Source: Actinopolymorpha alba DSM 45243
GTDB lineage: Bacteria > Actinomycetota > Actinomycetes > Propionibacteriales > Actinopolymorphaceae
Assembly: GCF_000373925.1 (NCBI RefSeq)
Contig: NZ_KB892746.1
Coordinates: 124,001 to 188,000, forward strand
DNA length: 64,000 nt
Reading direction: 5' to 3'
This document shows, piece by piece, positions 34,467 to 43,142 of this stretch (the stretch's first letter is position 1; each line of letters opens with the position of its first letter). The notes beneath the pieces were generated by a model. That model was not told the origin of the DNA and did not search any database. It worked only from the letters and a program-made list of their open reading frames with translations. The position numbers and the translations under genes were made by a program.

Positions 34467-35357
34467 TCACGGCCGGGGACGGGCGGCGTGAAGGATCTGC
34501 GTCAACTGCTCGGCGTTGGTCTGGGCGTAGTTCCGGTAGCAGTTGTTCATGATCACGTGAGTGGTACGCACCTCGTCGGCGAGTTGGCGGACTTTCGGTG
34601 CCCACTCGTGGAGCTCGGCCTCCGAATAGTGGTAGCCGAAGCGTTCGTAGATGTTGTGGCTCGTCCATTTGTCGCTGTGCCCGTGAAATCGCAGCACCGC
34701 CAGGTCGGCCGTGGTCGCGAGCACCGGCGGCACCGAGCTGCGATATCCCTGTGGCATGTCGACGCAGGAGAGGGGTACGGCGTACGACCGGAGAAAGTCC
34801 AACGTCTCCTCGCGGTTCCGGTCGGACAGCCAGCTGAAGTTACGGAACTCCACGCAGATCTGGTACGGCGTGCAGCGTTCCTTGGCCCGCAGGATGTACT
34901 CCTTGTTCTGCCTGCTGATCGAGAACCACGGCGGGAACTGAAAGAGCAGCACGCCAAGCTTTCCCGCGTCATACAGGGGTTCGAGGGCGCCGAGGAAACG
35001 TTCCCACACCGCGTCGACCGCCGTGGAGGCCAGGTCCTTGAGATAGATGTTCGTCTTGTCCGTCTCGATCCGGAGATCCTTGTAAAGCGCCCCCGGCCGG
35101 GTGGGATGCAGCGTGAGAAGGGAGAACGCCTTGATATTGAACGTGAAGTTCTCGGGAGTACGGCTGGCCCACAGGGAACTGTTGCGTTCAGTGGGCGGGG
35201 TGTAATAGGTCGAATCGACCTCGACGACGGGGAACTTCTCGGCGTAGTAGCGCAGCCTTTTCTCCGGAGTGTCGACGTCGCCCGGATACCACCCGGATTC
35301 GAGCAGCGTTTTGTCAGTCCAGGAAGCGGTGCCGACGAGGATGTTGCCCACGCCCAC
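34467..35357 (-). CDS. DUF72 (YecE-like) family protein
   Basis: The 296-residue protein is a full-length DUF72 TIM-barrel-like protein, recognised by the start ILVGTASWTDKTLLES-GWYP, the EVDSTYYTPPTE segment, FTFNIKAFSLLT, and the C-terminal VIMNNCYRNYAQTNA. The family is very widespread and of unknown enzymatic function. It starts at ATG 35357. Nothing in the neighbourhood (a diguanylate cyclase downstream and a serine hydrolase upstream, on the same strand but with 80-100 base gaps) suggests a role. Confidence 0.9.
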   Translation of the reverse strand: MGVGNILVGTASWTDKTLLESGWYPGDVDTPEKRLRYYAEKFPVVEVDSTYYTPPTERNSSLWASRTPENFTFNIKAFSLLTLHPTRPGALYKDLRIETDKTNIYLKDLASTAVDAVWERFLGALEPLYDAGKLGVLLFQFPPWFSISRQNKEYILRAKERCTPYQICVEFRNFSWLSDRNREETLDFLRSYAVPLSCVDMPQGYRSSVPPVLATTADLAVLRFHGHSDKWTSHNIYERFGYHYSEAELHEWAPKVRQLADEVRTTHVIMNNCYRNYAQTNAEQLTQILHAARPRP

Positions 35358-35457
35358 GATCTAGCCACTACGCCGACCCGAGAAACCGCACCGCCGTGCC
35401 CCGCCACAAGGCCGGGCACGCCGCCTGCGAGCCAGCCGCTGTCTGTCGTTCGTCCGC

Positions 35458-36591
35458 TCAGTGGCAGAGCCCCTGCTCACCGGCGGTACGGATGAACGTG
35501 AGGAGAGCCGCCTGGATCGCCTCGGCCCGCTCGGGGCGCTGGTCGGTCGTGTTGGCCTCGTAGACGAGGACCCGGCGGCCATCGTCGCTCGCGAGCACCA
35601 CGGTCTCCATGCCCATGACGGTGCCCGCGGTCATCCAGGTCTGGCAGCCGGCGAGGTCGATCGGGTCGATGGTGACCGTCCGCGCCTTCATCTCCGCCAG
35701 CTGTTCGGGTGGTAGGAGACGCCCGCCGAGCAGCGCCCGGGCGAACCCCGCCAGGTCGTCGGCCGTGGACACGAGCGCGCCGGCGGTGCCGCCCCAGGTC
35801 ATGTTGTAGATGCTGTACTCCCCGGACTCACCGCTCGCCAGCGTGAGATAGGCCTTGGAGTGTGGCCCTCGCATCGACGGGTCGTTGCCCGGGAAGTACG
35901 TCGCGCGCAGGCCGGCGCGCTCGATGACGTTCCGGGTGATGTACTCCTGCGCCGGTTGGCCGGTGACGCGTTCCAGGATCAGCCCGGCCAGCACGTAGTT
36001 GGTGTTGGAGTACGCCTCAGCGGCTCCTGGCTCGCCGGTGGGCGGCTCCGCCAGACCGGTCAGCGCGAGGTCGCGGGCCGACAGTGAACGGAAGCGGTAC
36101 GCGTCCACACTCGCGAGTGAGTCGGGCATGCTTGGAAACAGCGGCGCGATGTAGTTGCCGATCCCGCTGGTGTGCTCCAGCAGCATGCGGACTGTGACCC
36201 TCTGCCCGCGCTCACCCGGCACCAGGTCGGGCAGATAGCGGCCGATGGGAGCGTCGAGGTCGATCCCCCCCAGTCCGACCTGCTGGAGTACGGCGACCGC
36301 GGTGAACGCCTTGGTGACGCTTCCGATCCGATGCTGGAAATGGGGACGCACCGGCCGGCTCGTTACCAGGTCGGCGACTCCGGAGGCGCCCCGCCAGGTC
36401 CCGTGGCCTTGGTCGAGTCGCGAGATCGCACCGTGAATGCCGGCCCGGTGCACACCGTCAAGTGCGGCTTGCAGCTTCGCGGCGTCCAGGCGTTCAGGAC
36501 CTGATGCCTGGGCGGCCGCCGGCGCGACGAAGGCGAGCAGGACCACACCCGCGGCGACCATCGTTCGCAACGGCTTGCGGTAGAAGCGCAT
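35458..36591 (-). CDS. secreted serine hydrolase of the beta-lactamase/D-alanyl-D-alanine carboxypeptidase family
   Basis: The 377-residue protein has a signal peptide (about 8-28) and the class C beta-lactamase-like core: S-x-x-K in RIGSVTKAFTAV (about residue 90), Y-S-N in AYSNTNYVLAG, and HTSGIGNY after the first helix. The third motif (H/K-x-G) is probably within MTWGGTAGAL. Family members include DD-carboxypeptidases, esterases and EstB-type enzymes. The start at 36591 is supported by GGGAAAGGA. It is divergent from the helicase gene. Confidence 0.88.
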   Translation of the reverse strand: MRFYRKPLRTMVAAGVVLLAFVAPAAAQASGPERLDAAKLQAALDGVHRAGIHGAISRLDQGHGTWRGASGVADLVTSRPVRPHFQHRIGSVTKAFTAVAVLQQVGLGGIDLDAPIGRYLPDLVPGERGQRVTVRMLLEHTSGIGNYIAPLFPSMPDSLASVDAYRFRSLSARDLALTGLAEPPTGEPGAAEAYSNTNYVLAGLILERVTGQPAQEYITRNVIERAGLRATYFPGNDPSMRGPHSKAYLTLASGESGEYSIYNMTWGGTAGALVSTADDLAGFARALLGGRLLPPEQLAEMKARTVTIDPIDLAGCQTWMTAGTVMGMETVVLASDDGRRVLVYEANTTDQRPERAEAIQAALLTFIRTAGEQGLCH

Positions 36592-36798
36592 GAATGTCCT
36601 TTCCCTGTGAGCCGAGTGGGTTCCTCCAGCCTTGGGCAGAAGGCGCTGGCGGGACATCGGCCGATGGGCTGAGGAGCCGGGAACGTCAGGCGAAGTGGCC
36701 GGCCGATCGGCGGATGGATCACCTGGTCACGTTCCCAGGGGTAGGGCGACCAGGGTGGCCGTCGCGAAACCGGCGGCGTACGGCACGATGGAACGGCC

Positions 36799-39309
36799 AT
36801 GACACTTGCCGACGCGTTCCCCGACACCGCCGAGCCAGACGCCGACTCCCTCTATGACGCCTTCTCCGCCTGGGCGGAGCGGCAGGGGCTCGCGCTCTAC
36901 CCGCACCAGCAGGAAGCGCTCATCGAGATCGTGTCGGGCGCCAACGTGATCCTCAGCACCCCCACCGGGTCCGGCAAGAGCCTCGTCGCCGCTGGCGCTC
37001 ACTTCACCGCCCTCGCGCACGGCCAGCGCACCTACTACACCGCGCCGATCAAGGCGCTGGTGTCGGAGAAGTTCTTCGCCCTGTGTGAGATGTTCGGGCC
37101 GGCGAGGGTCGGCATGATGACGGGCGACGCGGGTGTCAACGCGGACGCTCCGATCATCTGCTGCACTGCGGAGATCCTCGCCAACATCGCCTTGCGCAGC
37201 GGCGACCGGGCCGACGTCGGCCAGGTCGTGATGGACGAGTTCCACTTCTACGCCGAGCCTGACCGGGGTTGGGCCTGGCAGGTGCCGCTACTCGAGCTTC
37301 CGCAGGCGCAGTTCCTGCTCATGTCGGCGACGCTGGGGGACGTCTCGAGGTTCGAGGCGGACCTCACCCGGCGGACCGGCCGGCCGACCGCGGTGGTGCA
37401 TTCCGCCGAACGCCCGGTGCCGTTGCTCTTCTCCTACGTCACCACCCCGCTGCACGAGACGCTCCAGGAGCTGCTCACCACCCACCAGGCGCCGGTCTAT
37501 GTCGTGCACTTCACCCAGGCGGCGGCACTCGAACGCGCGCAGGCGTTGATGAGTCTGAACGTCTCCACCCGCGCGGAGAAGGACAAGATCGCCGAGACGA
37601 TCGGCAACTTCAGGTTCACCGCGGGATTCGGCCGGACCCTCTCGCGGCTGGTCCGCCACGGCATCGGCGTCCACCACGCCGGGATGCTCCCGAGGTACCG
37701 CCGGCTCGTCGAAACCCTCGCGCAGGCAGGCCTGTTGAAGGTCATCTGCGGCACCGACACCCTCGGCGTGGGCATCAACGTACCCATCCGCACGGTGCTG
37801 TTCACCGGCTTGTCGAAGTACGACGGTGTCAAGACCCGCCTGCTCAGGGCCCGGGAGTTCCACCAGATCGCCGGGCGGGCCGGGCGGGCCGGCTTCGACA
37901 CGCTCGGCCAGGTCGTCGTCCAGGCGCCCGAGCACGTGGTCGAGAACGAAAAGGCTCTGGCCAAGGCCGGGGACGATCCGAAGAAGCGGCGCCGGGTGGT
38001 CCGCAAGAAGCCGCCGGAGGGTTCGATCGGCTGGGGCCGGCCGACGTTCGAGCGGCTGGTCGAGGCGGAGCCCGAGACGCTGACGTCGAGCTTCGCGGTC
38101 AGCCACGCGATGCTGCTGAACGTGATCGGGCGGCCCGGTGACGCGTTCGAGGCGATGCGCCGCCTCCTCACAGACAATCACGAGGACCCCGCCGCGCGGC
38201 GCCGGCTCATCCGCCGGGCGATCGCGATCTACCGCGCGCTGCTCGCCGGGGGAGTGGTCGAGCGGCTGGCCGAGCCGGACGAGGAGGGCAGGCGGGTCCG
38301 CCTGACCGTCGACCTGCAGTTCGACTTCGCGCTCAACCAACCCCTGTCACCGCTGGCGCTGGCCGCGATCGAGCTGCTCGACCGGGAGTCGCCGACGTAC
38401 GCCCTGGACGTCGTGTCGGTCATCGAGTCCACCCTCGACAATCCGCGGCAGGTCCTGTTCGCCCAGCAGCACAAGGCACGGGGCGAGGCGATCGCGGCGA
38501 TGAAGGCCGACGGCATCGAGTACGACGAGCGGATGGAGCTGCTCGAGGAGGTCACGCATCCCAAGCCGCTGGAGGAGTTGCTCGAGGCGGCGTACGAGAT
38601 GTATCGCCGCGGCCACCCGTGGGTCGCCGACCACCAGCTGGCGCCGAAGTCGGTGGTCCGCGACATGTACGAGCAGGCGATGACCTTCGTGGAGTACGTC
38701 GGTTTCTACGGACTCACCCGGTCGGAAGGGCTGGTCCTGCGTTATCTCGCCGATGCCTACAAGGCGCTGCGGCAGACCGTTCCCGAAGAGGCCAGGACCG
38801 AGGAACTCACCGACCTGATCGAATGGCTTGGCGAGTTGGTACGCCAGGTCGATTCGAGCCTGCTCGACGAGTGGGAGCGGCTGCGTAACCCCACAGACGA
38901 CCCCGCCGCAGTCAGAGCCGCCGAAGATCGCCCGACCGCACTCACTGCCAACAAGCGGGCGTTCCGGGTGTTGGTGCGCAACGCGATGTTCCGGCGCGTC
39001 GAACTCGCCGCGCTGCGTCGCTACGACCAACTCGGCGAGCTCGACGCGGAAGCCGGCTGGGATGCGGACGCCTGGGCCGCGGCTCTCCAGGCGTACTTCG
39101 AGGAGTACGACGCCATCGGCACCGGTCCGGACGCGCGCGGCCCGGCGATGCTGATGATCGACACCCAGGCGGACCGGTGGTTGGTACGCCAGATCTTCGA
39201 CGATCCGGCCAGCGACCACGACTGGGGCATCAGCGCCGAAGTCGATCTGGCCGCCTCCGACGAGGCCGGCAGTGCCGTCGTCCGCGTCACCGCCGTCGGC
39301 CCGGTGTAG
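36799..39309 (+). CDS. Ski2-like DEAD/DEAH-box RNA helicase with DUF3516
   Basis: The 836-residue helicase has the Ski2-type motifs: Walker A STPTGSGKS (about 54-62), Walker B VVMDEFHFYAEPDRGWAW (DEFH in place of DEVH), motif III LMSATL, motif V GTDTLGVGINVP and motif VI QIAGRAGRAG. The C-terminal half (about 430-836) is DUF3516, found fused to this helicase type in actinobacteria. Substrate RNA is unknown; the architecture resembles exosome-associated helicases, hence RNA decay or ribosome biogenesis are candidate roles. It ends 22 bases inside the convergent gvp gene's 3' end. Confidence 0.92.
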   Translation: MTLADAFPDTAEPDADSLYDAFSAWAERQGLALYPHQQEALIEIVSGANVILSTPTGSGKSLVAAGAHFTALAHGQRTYYTAPIKALVSEKFFALCEMFGPARVGMMTGDAGVNADAPIICCTAEILANIALRSGDRADVGQVVMDEFHFYAEPDRGWAWQVPLLELPQAQFLLMSATLGDVSRFEADLTRRTGRPTAVVHSAERPVPLLFSYVTTPLHETLQELLTTHQAPVYVVHFTQAAALERAQALMSLNVSTRAEKDKIAETIGNFRFTAGFGRTLSRLVRHGIGVHHAGMLPRYRRLVETLAQAGLLKVICGTDTLGVGINVPIRTVLFTGLSKYDGVKTRLLRAREFHQIAGRAGRAGFDTLGQVVVQAPEHVVENEKALAKAGDDPKKRRRVVRKKPPEGSIGWGRPTFERLVEAEPETLTSSFAVSHAMLLNVIGRPGDAFEAMRRLLTDNHEDPAARRRLIRRAIAIYRALLAGGVVERLAEPDEEGRRVRLTVDLQFDFALNQPLSPLALAAIELLDRESPTYALDVVSVIESTLDNPRQVLFAQQHKARGEAIAAMKADGIEYDERMELLEEVTHPKPLEELLEAAYEMYRRGHPWVADHQLAPKSVVRDMYEQAMTFVEYVGFYGLTRSEGLVLRYLADAYKALRQTVPEEARTEELTDLIEWLGELVRQVDSSLLDEWERLRNPTDDPAAVRAAEDRPTALTANKRAFRVLVRNAMFRRVELAALRRYDQLGELDAEAGWDADAWAAALQAYFEEYDAIGTGPDARGPAMLMIDTQADRWLVRQIFDDPASDHDWGISAEVDLAASDEAGSAVVRVTAVGPV

Positions 39310-40291
39310 CGCGTTCGGGTTGCCGCTCGCGTGCGCGTTCCGCTTCGGGCTCGCGTTTTTGTTCGGGGACCCGACGGCGTTCGGCTTCCTCGCGTTCCAG
39401 CCCCTCGCCGCGTTCGCGCTCTTCCTCTTCTCGCATCACCTCGTCGTGCTCGCGGACGATCTCACCCTCCCTGATCTCGCCCCGCCAGCCTTCTTCCTCG
39501 GGGTCGGCCTGCATCATCACGTAGCGACGGAACAACTTGATGTCGAGGCGCGCCCTGCGACCCTGCGCTCGCCACAGGTTCGCGGTCTTCTCGAAGAAGC
39601 CGTGCGGAACGTATTCGAGGACGACCAGAACCTTGGTGAGGTTGTCCTCGAGTGGATGGAAGGTGACAACACCATTCACGATCGTTTGTCCTTCGGAACG
39701 CCACGCGATGCGCTCGTCCGGGATCTGCTCCATGGTGGTGGCCTTCCAGTTGCGGTTGGAGAAGGCGATCTTCGCTTTCCAACTGCTCTTTGTCGGGTCC
39801 TCCTGATCGACGCTCTGGGTGGCCTTCGACCAGCGCGGGAATTCTGAGAACTTCGTCCAGTGGTTGTACGCCACCCGCAGGGGAACTCCGACATCGACGT
39901 CCTCAATGATGTTCATCGACTTTCCGCCGCCGGCCTTCCCGCCCCGTTTGAACGCGGACTTCACCTTCTCAGTGATCCCCTTCAACCCGGCCTTGGTCGC
40001 CGCGACCGGTGGGCTCGCCCCGCCGACGACCTCTTTCGCCGCCCGGCCCAGGAAGCCACCGGGACCGGCTTCAGCGACTTCTTCCACCACCCCGCTGGCC
40101 TTTCGTGTGATGGCGCCCAGCCTGCCACCCAGGTTGGTCAGTCTGTGTTCCACCTGGGCGACGAGATAGGCCTGGGCCTCCTCGACAAGTCGCTGCGTCG
40201 CAGGGTTCTTCGCTGCCGCTTCCCGCAGCCCTTTGGTCACATCGCCCATGGTGACCGACTCGCGCTGTGGCCGGCTCGTCGTCTGGCTCAT
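39287..40291 (-). CDS. gas-vesicle-cluster SRPBCC (START-like) protein
   Basis: The 334-residue protein has an Ala/Lys-rich N-region (about 1-115; helical, with GGRLGAITRKASGVVEEVAE), a polyketide-cyclase/START-like SRPBCC domain (about 120-260: VDVGVPLRVAYNHWTKFSEF, ATTMEQIPDERIAWRSEG) and an extremely charged Glu/Arg tail (about 275-334). A related gene is regularly present in actinobacterial gvp clusters, which is the basis for the call; its role in gas vesicle formation is not established. The start at ATG 40291 is supported by GGAGGGAGG. It is the last gene of the operon and overlaps the helicase gene at its 3' end. Confidence 0.8.
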   Translation of the reverse strand: MSQTTSRPQRESVTMGDVTKGLREAAAKNPATQRLVEEAQAYLVAQVEHRLTNLGGRLGAITRKASGVVEEVAEAGPGGFLGRAAKEVVGGASPPVAATKAGLKGITEKVKSAFKRGGKAGGGKSMNIIEDVDVGVPLRVAYNHWTKFSEFPRWSKATQSVDQEDPTKSSWKAKIAFSNRNWKATTMEQIPDERIAWRSEGQTIVNGVVTFHPLEDNLTKVLVVLEYVPHGFFEKTANLWRAQGRRARLDIKLFRRYVMMQADPEEEGWRGEIREGEIVREHDEVMREEEERERGEGLEREEAERRRVPEQKREPEAERARERQPERATPGRRR

Positions 40292-40332
40292 CCCCGGGCC
40301 TCCCTCCATTTCCGTCACGTACGAACTCTCGG

Positions 40333-40896
40333 TCAGCCGCGACCGCGGCCTCTGGTGTGGCGGACCGCCCGCGCTGACTCACGGCGGCGGTCGCGGCGTC
40401 CCAGGCGCTCGTCGTCAGGGTTGCCTTCGTCGTGTTCGCCGCCGTACTGCTCGCCGATTGGGCGCCCGCCCGCGTAGGCAGGCTCGCGCTCCTCTTCCTC
40501 TTCTTCGCGCGCGTACTCCGGCTCGCGTTCCCTCTCCTCACGTTCGGGCCGCTCGCGTTCCTCGTGTTCCTCCCGTTCCTTGCGTTCGGCTTCTTCGCGT
40601 TCGCCGGCACCGGTGAGCGCGGCCGTGCGCTCATGCAGGTTGTCGGCCAGTTTGTTGAGCGGACTGGTGAGGACGGCAACCGCCGTCGACCGGCCCGCCT
40701 CTGTCAACTCGTCGCGCAGCCGGGCAGCCTCCGGAGATGCGGCGAGCCGGCCCGCCGCATCTCGGGCCAACGCGCGGGCATCCATTCGTTTTCCCACCAA
40801 CCACGAACCCAGCGCGAGGGCCAGTTTGGCCTTCTTGCGCCGGCCCAGGACATACCCGCCGACGATCGCGAGGGTGATCTTCGTCGAACTTTTCAT
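40333..40896 (-). CDS. gas-vesicle-cluster small protein with charged tail
   Basis: The 187-residue protein is a gvp-cluster accessory protein of unknown function. The N-terminus (MKSSTKITLAIVGGYVLGRRKKAKLALALGSW in character) has a short hydrophobic, glycine-containing segment followed by a basic stretch, hinting at membrane or vesicle-surface association. The middle is helical (about 45-95). Residues about 98-187 are a Glu/Arg-rich low-complexity tail (EREEAERKEREEHEER) ending in RGRGRG. A similar tail ends the next protein, although the folded parts differ. The gene lies 35 bases after gvpG and 41 before the SRPBCC gene. Confidence 0.7.
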   Translation of the reverse strand: MKSSTKITLAIVGGYVLGRRKKAKLALALGSWLVGKRMDARALARDAAGRLAASPEAARLRDELTEAGRSTAVAVLTSPLNKLADNLHERTAALTGAGEREEAERKEREEHEERERPEREEREREPEYAREEEEEEREPAYAGGRPIGEQYGGEHDEGNPDDERLGRRDRRRESARAVRHTRGRGRG

Positions 40897-40931
40897 CGTT
40901 CGTTCCCTCCTTCGCCGAGGTGGAAAATGCC

Positions 40932-41177
40932 CTAGACACCTTCCGCGCGACGCTGGGCCTCCTCGAGCCGATCAAGTAACGCGTCTTCCTCGGCGTCGAA
41001 CTCTTCTGGTGTTAATTCGCCATTCTCGAATGCCTGTGACAACGCCTGGAGTTCGGCCCGGACGCGCTCAGGGTCGTACCACTCCCGCTCCGCCACGTCG
41101 ATGAGCTGCCGCATCATCCACGCGGTGCCGCGTACCGGCGCGAGCGGCAGAGTAAGCAGTCCCGTTACCAGACCCAT
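40932..41177 (-). CDS. gvpG: gas vesicle protein GvpG
   Basis: The 81-residue protein matches GvpG: an N-terminal hydrophobic piece (LLTLPLAPVRGTAWMMRQLIDV) followed by an acidic helix with the GELTPEEFDAEEDALLDRLEEA repeat-like pattern. GvpG is an accessory protein needed for vesicle assembly and is thought to act with GvpF/L. It begins six bases after the gvpF stop, so the genes are co-transcribed. Confidence 0.92.
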   Translation of the reverse strand: MGLVTGLLTLPLAPVRGTAWMMRQLIDVAEREWYDPERVRAELQALSQAFENGELTPEEFDAEEDALLDRLEEAQRRAEGV

Positions 41178-41183
41178 GCGCGT

Positions 41184-41930
41184 TCACCCCTGCGGCGACT
41201 GCACGAAGCTGTACGGCGGCAGCGGCCCGGTGAGCCGCAGCCGAACCCGCGGTTGGAGCCGCTCGCCAAGCTTCTCCGCCACGGAGAGAAACTCCGACGC
41301 GTCGCCACGATTGACGAGAAAGCTCACGTTGACAGCACAGTCCTGCACCTGAGGGCCGATCACACTGCGCACGGCGAACGGCCGCAGCGTTTCCAGCACG
41401 GGTTCGGCGAGCGCCTCCTGGCGGGTTTCGAGCGCGGCCGCGACCGCTTCGCCCAACCGCACCTGGTCCTCGACCGTGGCGGACGCGGAACTTCGTTGCC
41501 GGAGTTCACGAACTGTCGGATCGGTTTCGGCGACCTCACTGATCAGTTCGTCCTCGTCGGCGAATGCTTTGACGTTGTACTCAAGGCGGTTCTCGACCTC
41601 GGCGAGTAGGGCGAGGTAGGCCTCGTTGTCGCGGACCAACTCATCACGCAGGCTGGTTTCGTCGCGGGCGACCACACCGAACCTCATGGGTACGACCGTG
41701 CCCTGCCGACCAAGCTCGTCAAGGACGTGCTGGTGCGCCAGCAGGTCCCGGCGCTTGGCCCGAAGTCCCGGCGGCGTGTCACTGACCACCGCGGTCACCC
41801 GGTCGGCTTCGAGTAGACGGGCCGGGCGGGCGGGTTCACCGACGCCGACGACTCCTTCCACCTCGTACGCGCGGTTCGCCGCGACCACGCCGTACACGTA
41901 GACCGGCTCGTTCGGCTGCTCGACGCTCAT
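41184..41930 (-). CDS. gvpF: gas vesicle protein GvpF/GvpL
   Basis: This 248-residue member of the GvpF/L family has the two half domains: VYVYGVVAANRAYEVEG at the start, VPMRFGVVARDETSLRDEL in the first half and GPLPPYSFVQ at the end. GvpF and GvpL interact with GvpA and are needed to nucleate or assemble the vesicle wall. It is the shorter of two family members here, without extension (the other is at 43139). The start codon overlaps the stop of gvpA (ATGA). Confidence 0.93.
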   Translation of the reverse strand: MSVEQPNEPVYVYGVVAANRAYEVEGVVGVGEPARPARLLEADRVTAVVSDTPPGLRAKRRDLLAHQHVLDELGRQGTVVPMRFGVVARDETSLRDELVRDNEAYLALLAEVENRLEYNVKAFADEDELISEVAETDPTVRELRQRSSASATVEDQVRLGEAVAAALETRQEALAEPVLETLRPFAVRSVIGPQVQDCAVNVSFLVNRGDASEFLSVAEKLGERLQPRVRLRLTGPLPPYSFVQSPQG

Positions 41931-42394
41931 CAGCGGTCCTCCTCCTCACCCGACCGCTGGCGACCGACGCCGCGGGAACGGTGAGGGGATTCCGCCCGCT
42001 CGGCTTCGCCCTCTCGACCGCGGAGGAACGCTTCGGTGAACTTCTCCGTGGCGCCTTCCAGCGCGCTCTTCGACTTTTCGGCGACGCCTTCCAGCGCGCC
42101 TTCGGTCTTTCCTTTGGCGCCCTTCTCGGCCAGGTCTCCCACCAGTTCCGGCAAGGTCTCGGAGGTCTTCTGCTGGGTGAGGTCGAGGCGGTTCACGGCC
42201 TCGGCGAAGCGAAGATAGGTGTCAACGCTCGCCACCACGATGCGCGCGTCAATCGTCAGGAGTTCGATGCCGACAAGGGAGACCCGGATGTACGCGTCGA
42301 TCACCAGGCCCTTGTCGAGGATCAGCTCGAGTACGTCGTACAGGCTGCTCGACCTGGGAGCAGGCGCGACGCCACTCGACGGCTGCAATGTCAT
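41930..42394 (-). CDS. gvpA: gas vesicle structural protein GvpA
   Basis: The 154-residue protein carries the canonical GvpA core (about residues 16-75): [55 protein letters not shown]. This is the wall-forming subunit with the hydrophobic helix-strand-strand-helix fold. Unlike cyanobacterial GvpA (about 70 residues) it has a long C-terminal tail of about 75 residues with two related segments ([14 protein letters not shown] and [13 protein letters not shown]), also common in Streptomyces. It overlaps the upstream S-K gene and downstream gvpF by ATGA. Confidence 0.92.
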   Translation of the reverse strand: MTLQPSSGVAPAPRSSSLYDVLELILDKGLVIDAYIRVSLVGIELLTIDARIVVASVDTYLRFAEAVNRLDLTQQKTSETLPELVGDLAEKGAKGKTEGALEGVAEKSKSALEGATEKFTEAFLRGREGEAERAESPHRSRGVGRQRSGEEEDR

Positions 42395-43086
42395 GGTGGA
42401 TCTCTTCTTTCTCGCATCGTGCCTTCTTGTGGGGCGTTCGTTTCCGCGACTACCGGCTCAGGTCGCTGCCAGGGGAGTCGGCCGGCGCTGGGCGGTGACG
42501 GGTATTTCTGGAGGCCCCGGACGAACGTCGCGAGTTCTGACGTCTGCTGTTCCAGAGCCATGAGCGCCCGCCCGAGGCGTTCCACCTGGTCGTCGGTCAG
42601 GCTGCCGGCGTCCATGCGCCGCAGTGCCTGGCGTTCCAACAACTTCCGCAGGATGTCCACGACCGCGACGACCAGGCCGGCGATCCCAGCTGACGTACCG
42701 GATCCAGCGGCTCCGGTCTCGCGGAACTCCGATCCGGCGTGGATTCGTGGATACGGCGTTGGAGCTCGTGCTGAGGCCCGGGTGTAGGTCGTCGACGGTC
42801 CGGCCTTGTGATGGGGCTTTGACCCGATGCCGGCTTGGCCGCGGGTGTCCTCGATCGCTGGTGCGGGGTTGGCGGCCGGGCGCCCTCTTTCGACCGCCTC
42901 CGGCGGGGACACGTCGCGCCGCAACGTTTCGATCGAGGCCAGCAGCACCCGCAGGTCCAGCCGGACGAGGTCCACGTCGGCCAGCGTGATCAGCACCGTG
43001 CCGTCGACGTACGCCCCGGCGTCGAGCAGCCGGTCGAGGACGTCCACCAGCGACCCGTCGTCCAGCGCGAGGCGGCGTTCACTCAT
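42391..43086 (-). CDS. GvpS-GvpK fusion protein
   Basis: The 231-residue protein joins two gas vesicle proteins that are separate genes in Streptomyces. Residues about 8-62 are GvpA-family (GvpS/M type): [41 protein letters not shown] Pro/Ser/Gly-rich linker of about 80 residues follows. Residues about 148-207 match Gvp[41 protein letters not shown]. There is no frameshift or internal stop, so the fusion looks genuine. Translation starts at ATG 43086, which overlaps the stop of an upstream 19-codon mini-ORF, and its stop overlaps the gvpA start. Confidence 0.85.
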   Translation of the reverse strand: MSERRLALDDGSLVDVLDRLLDAGAYVDGTVLITLADVDLVRLDLRVLLASIETLRRDVSPPEAVERGRPAANPAPAIEDTRGQAGIGSKPHHKAGPSTTYTRASARAPTPYPRIHAGSEFRETGAAGSGTSAGIAGLVVAVVDILRKLLERQALRRMDAGSLTDDQVERLGRALMALEQQTSELATFVRGLQKYPSPPSAGRLPWQRPEPVVAETNAPQEGTMRERRDPP

Positions 43087-43142
43087 GCGCGTCCTCGCTT
43101 CGCCGCGGGCGTGGCGCTGTGCTTGATGGTTCGCTCGCTCAT
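43083..43142 (-). CDS. 19-residue mini-[22 protein letters not shown] between gvpL and gvpS-K
   Basis: The ATG overlaps the gvpL stop (ATGA) and the TGA overlaps the gvpS-K start (ATGA), so translation could pass through it without release from the mRNA. A purine-rich stretch (cAGGGGGcg) precedes the ATG. An equivalent ORF lies at 53092-53166, upstream of an unrelated gene, with the same N-terminal MS.R.I.HSA and C-terminal AKRGRA-stop arrangement, and its stop also overlaps the next start. I infer a conserved leader or repeat-derived peptide; nothing proves that the peptide has a function. Confidence 0.55.
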   Translation of the reverse strand: MSERTIKHSATPAAKRGRA

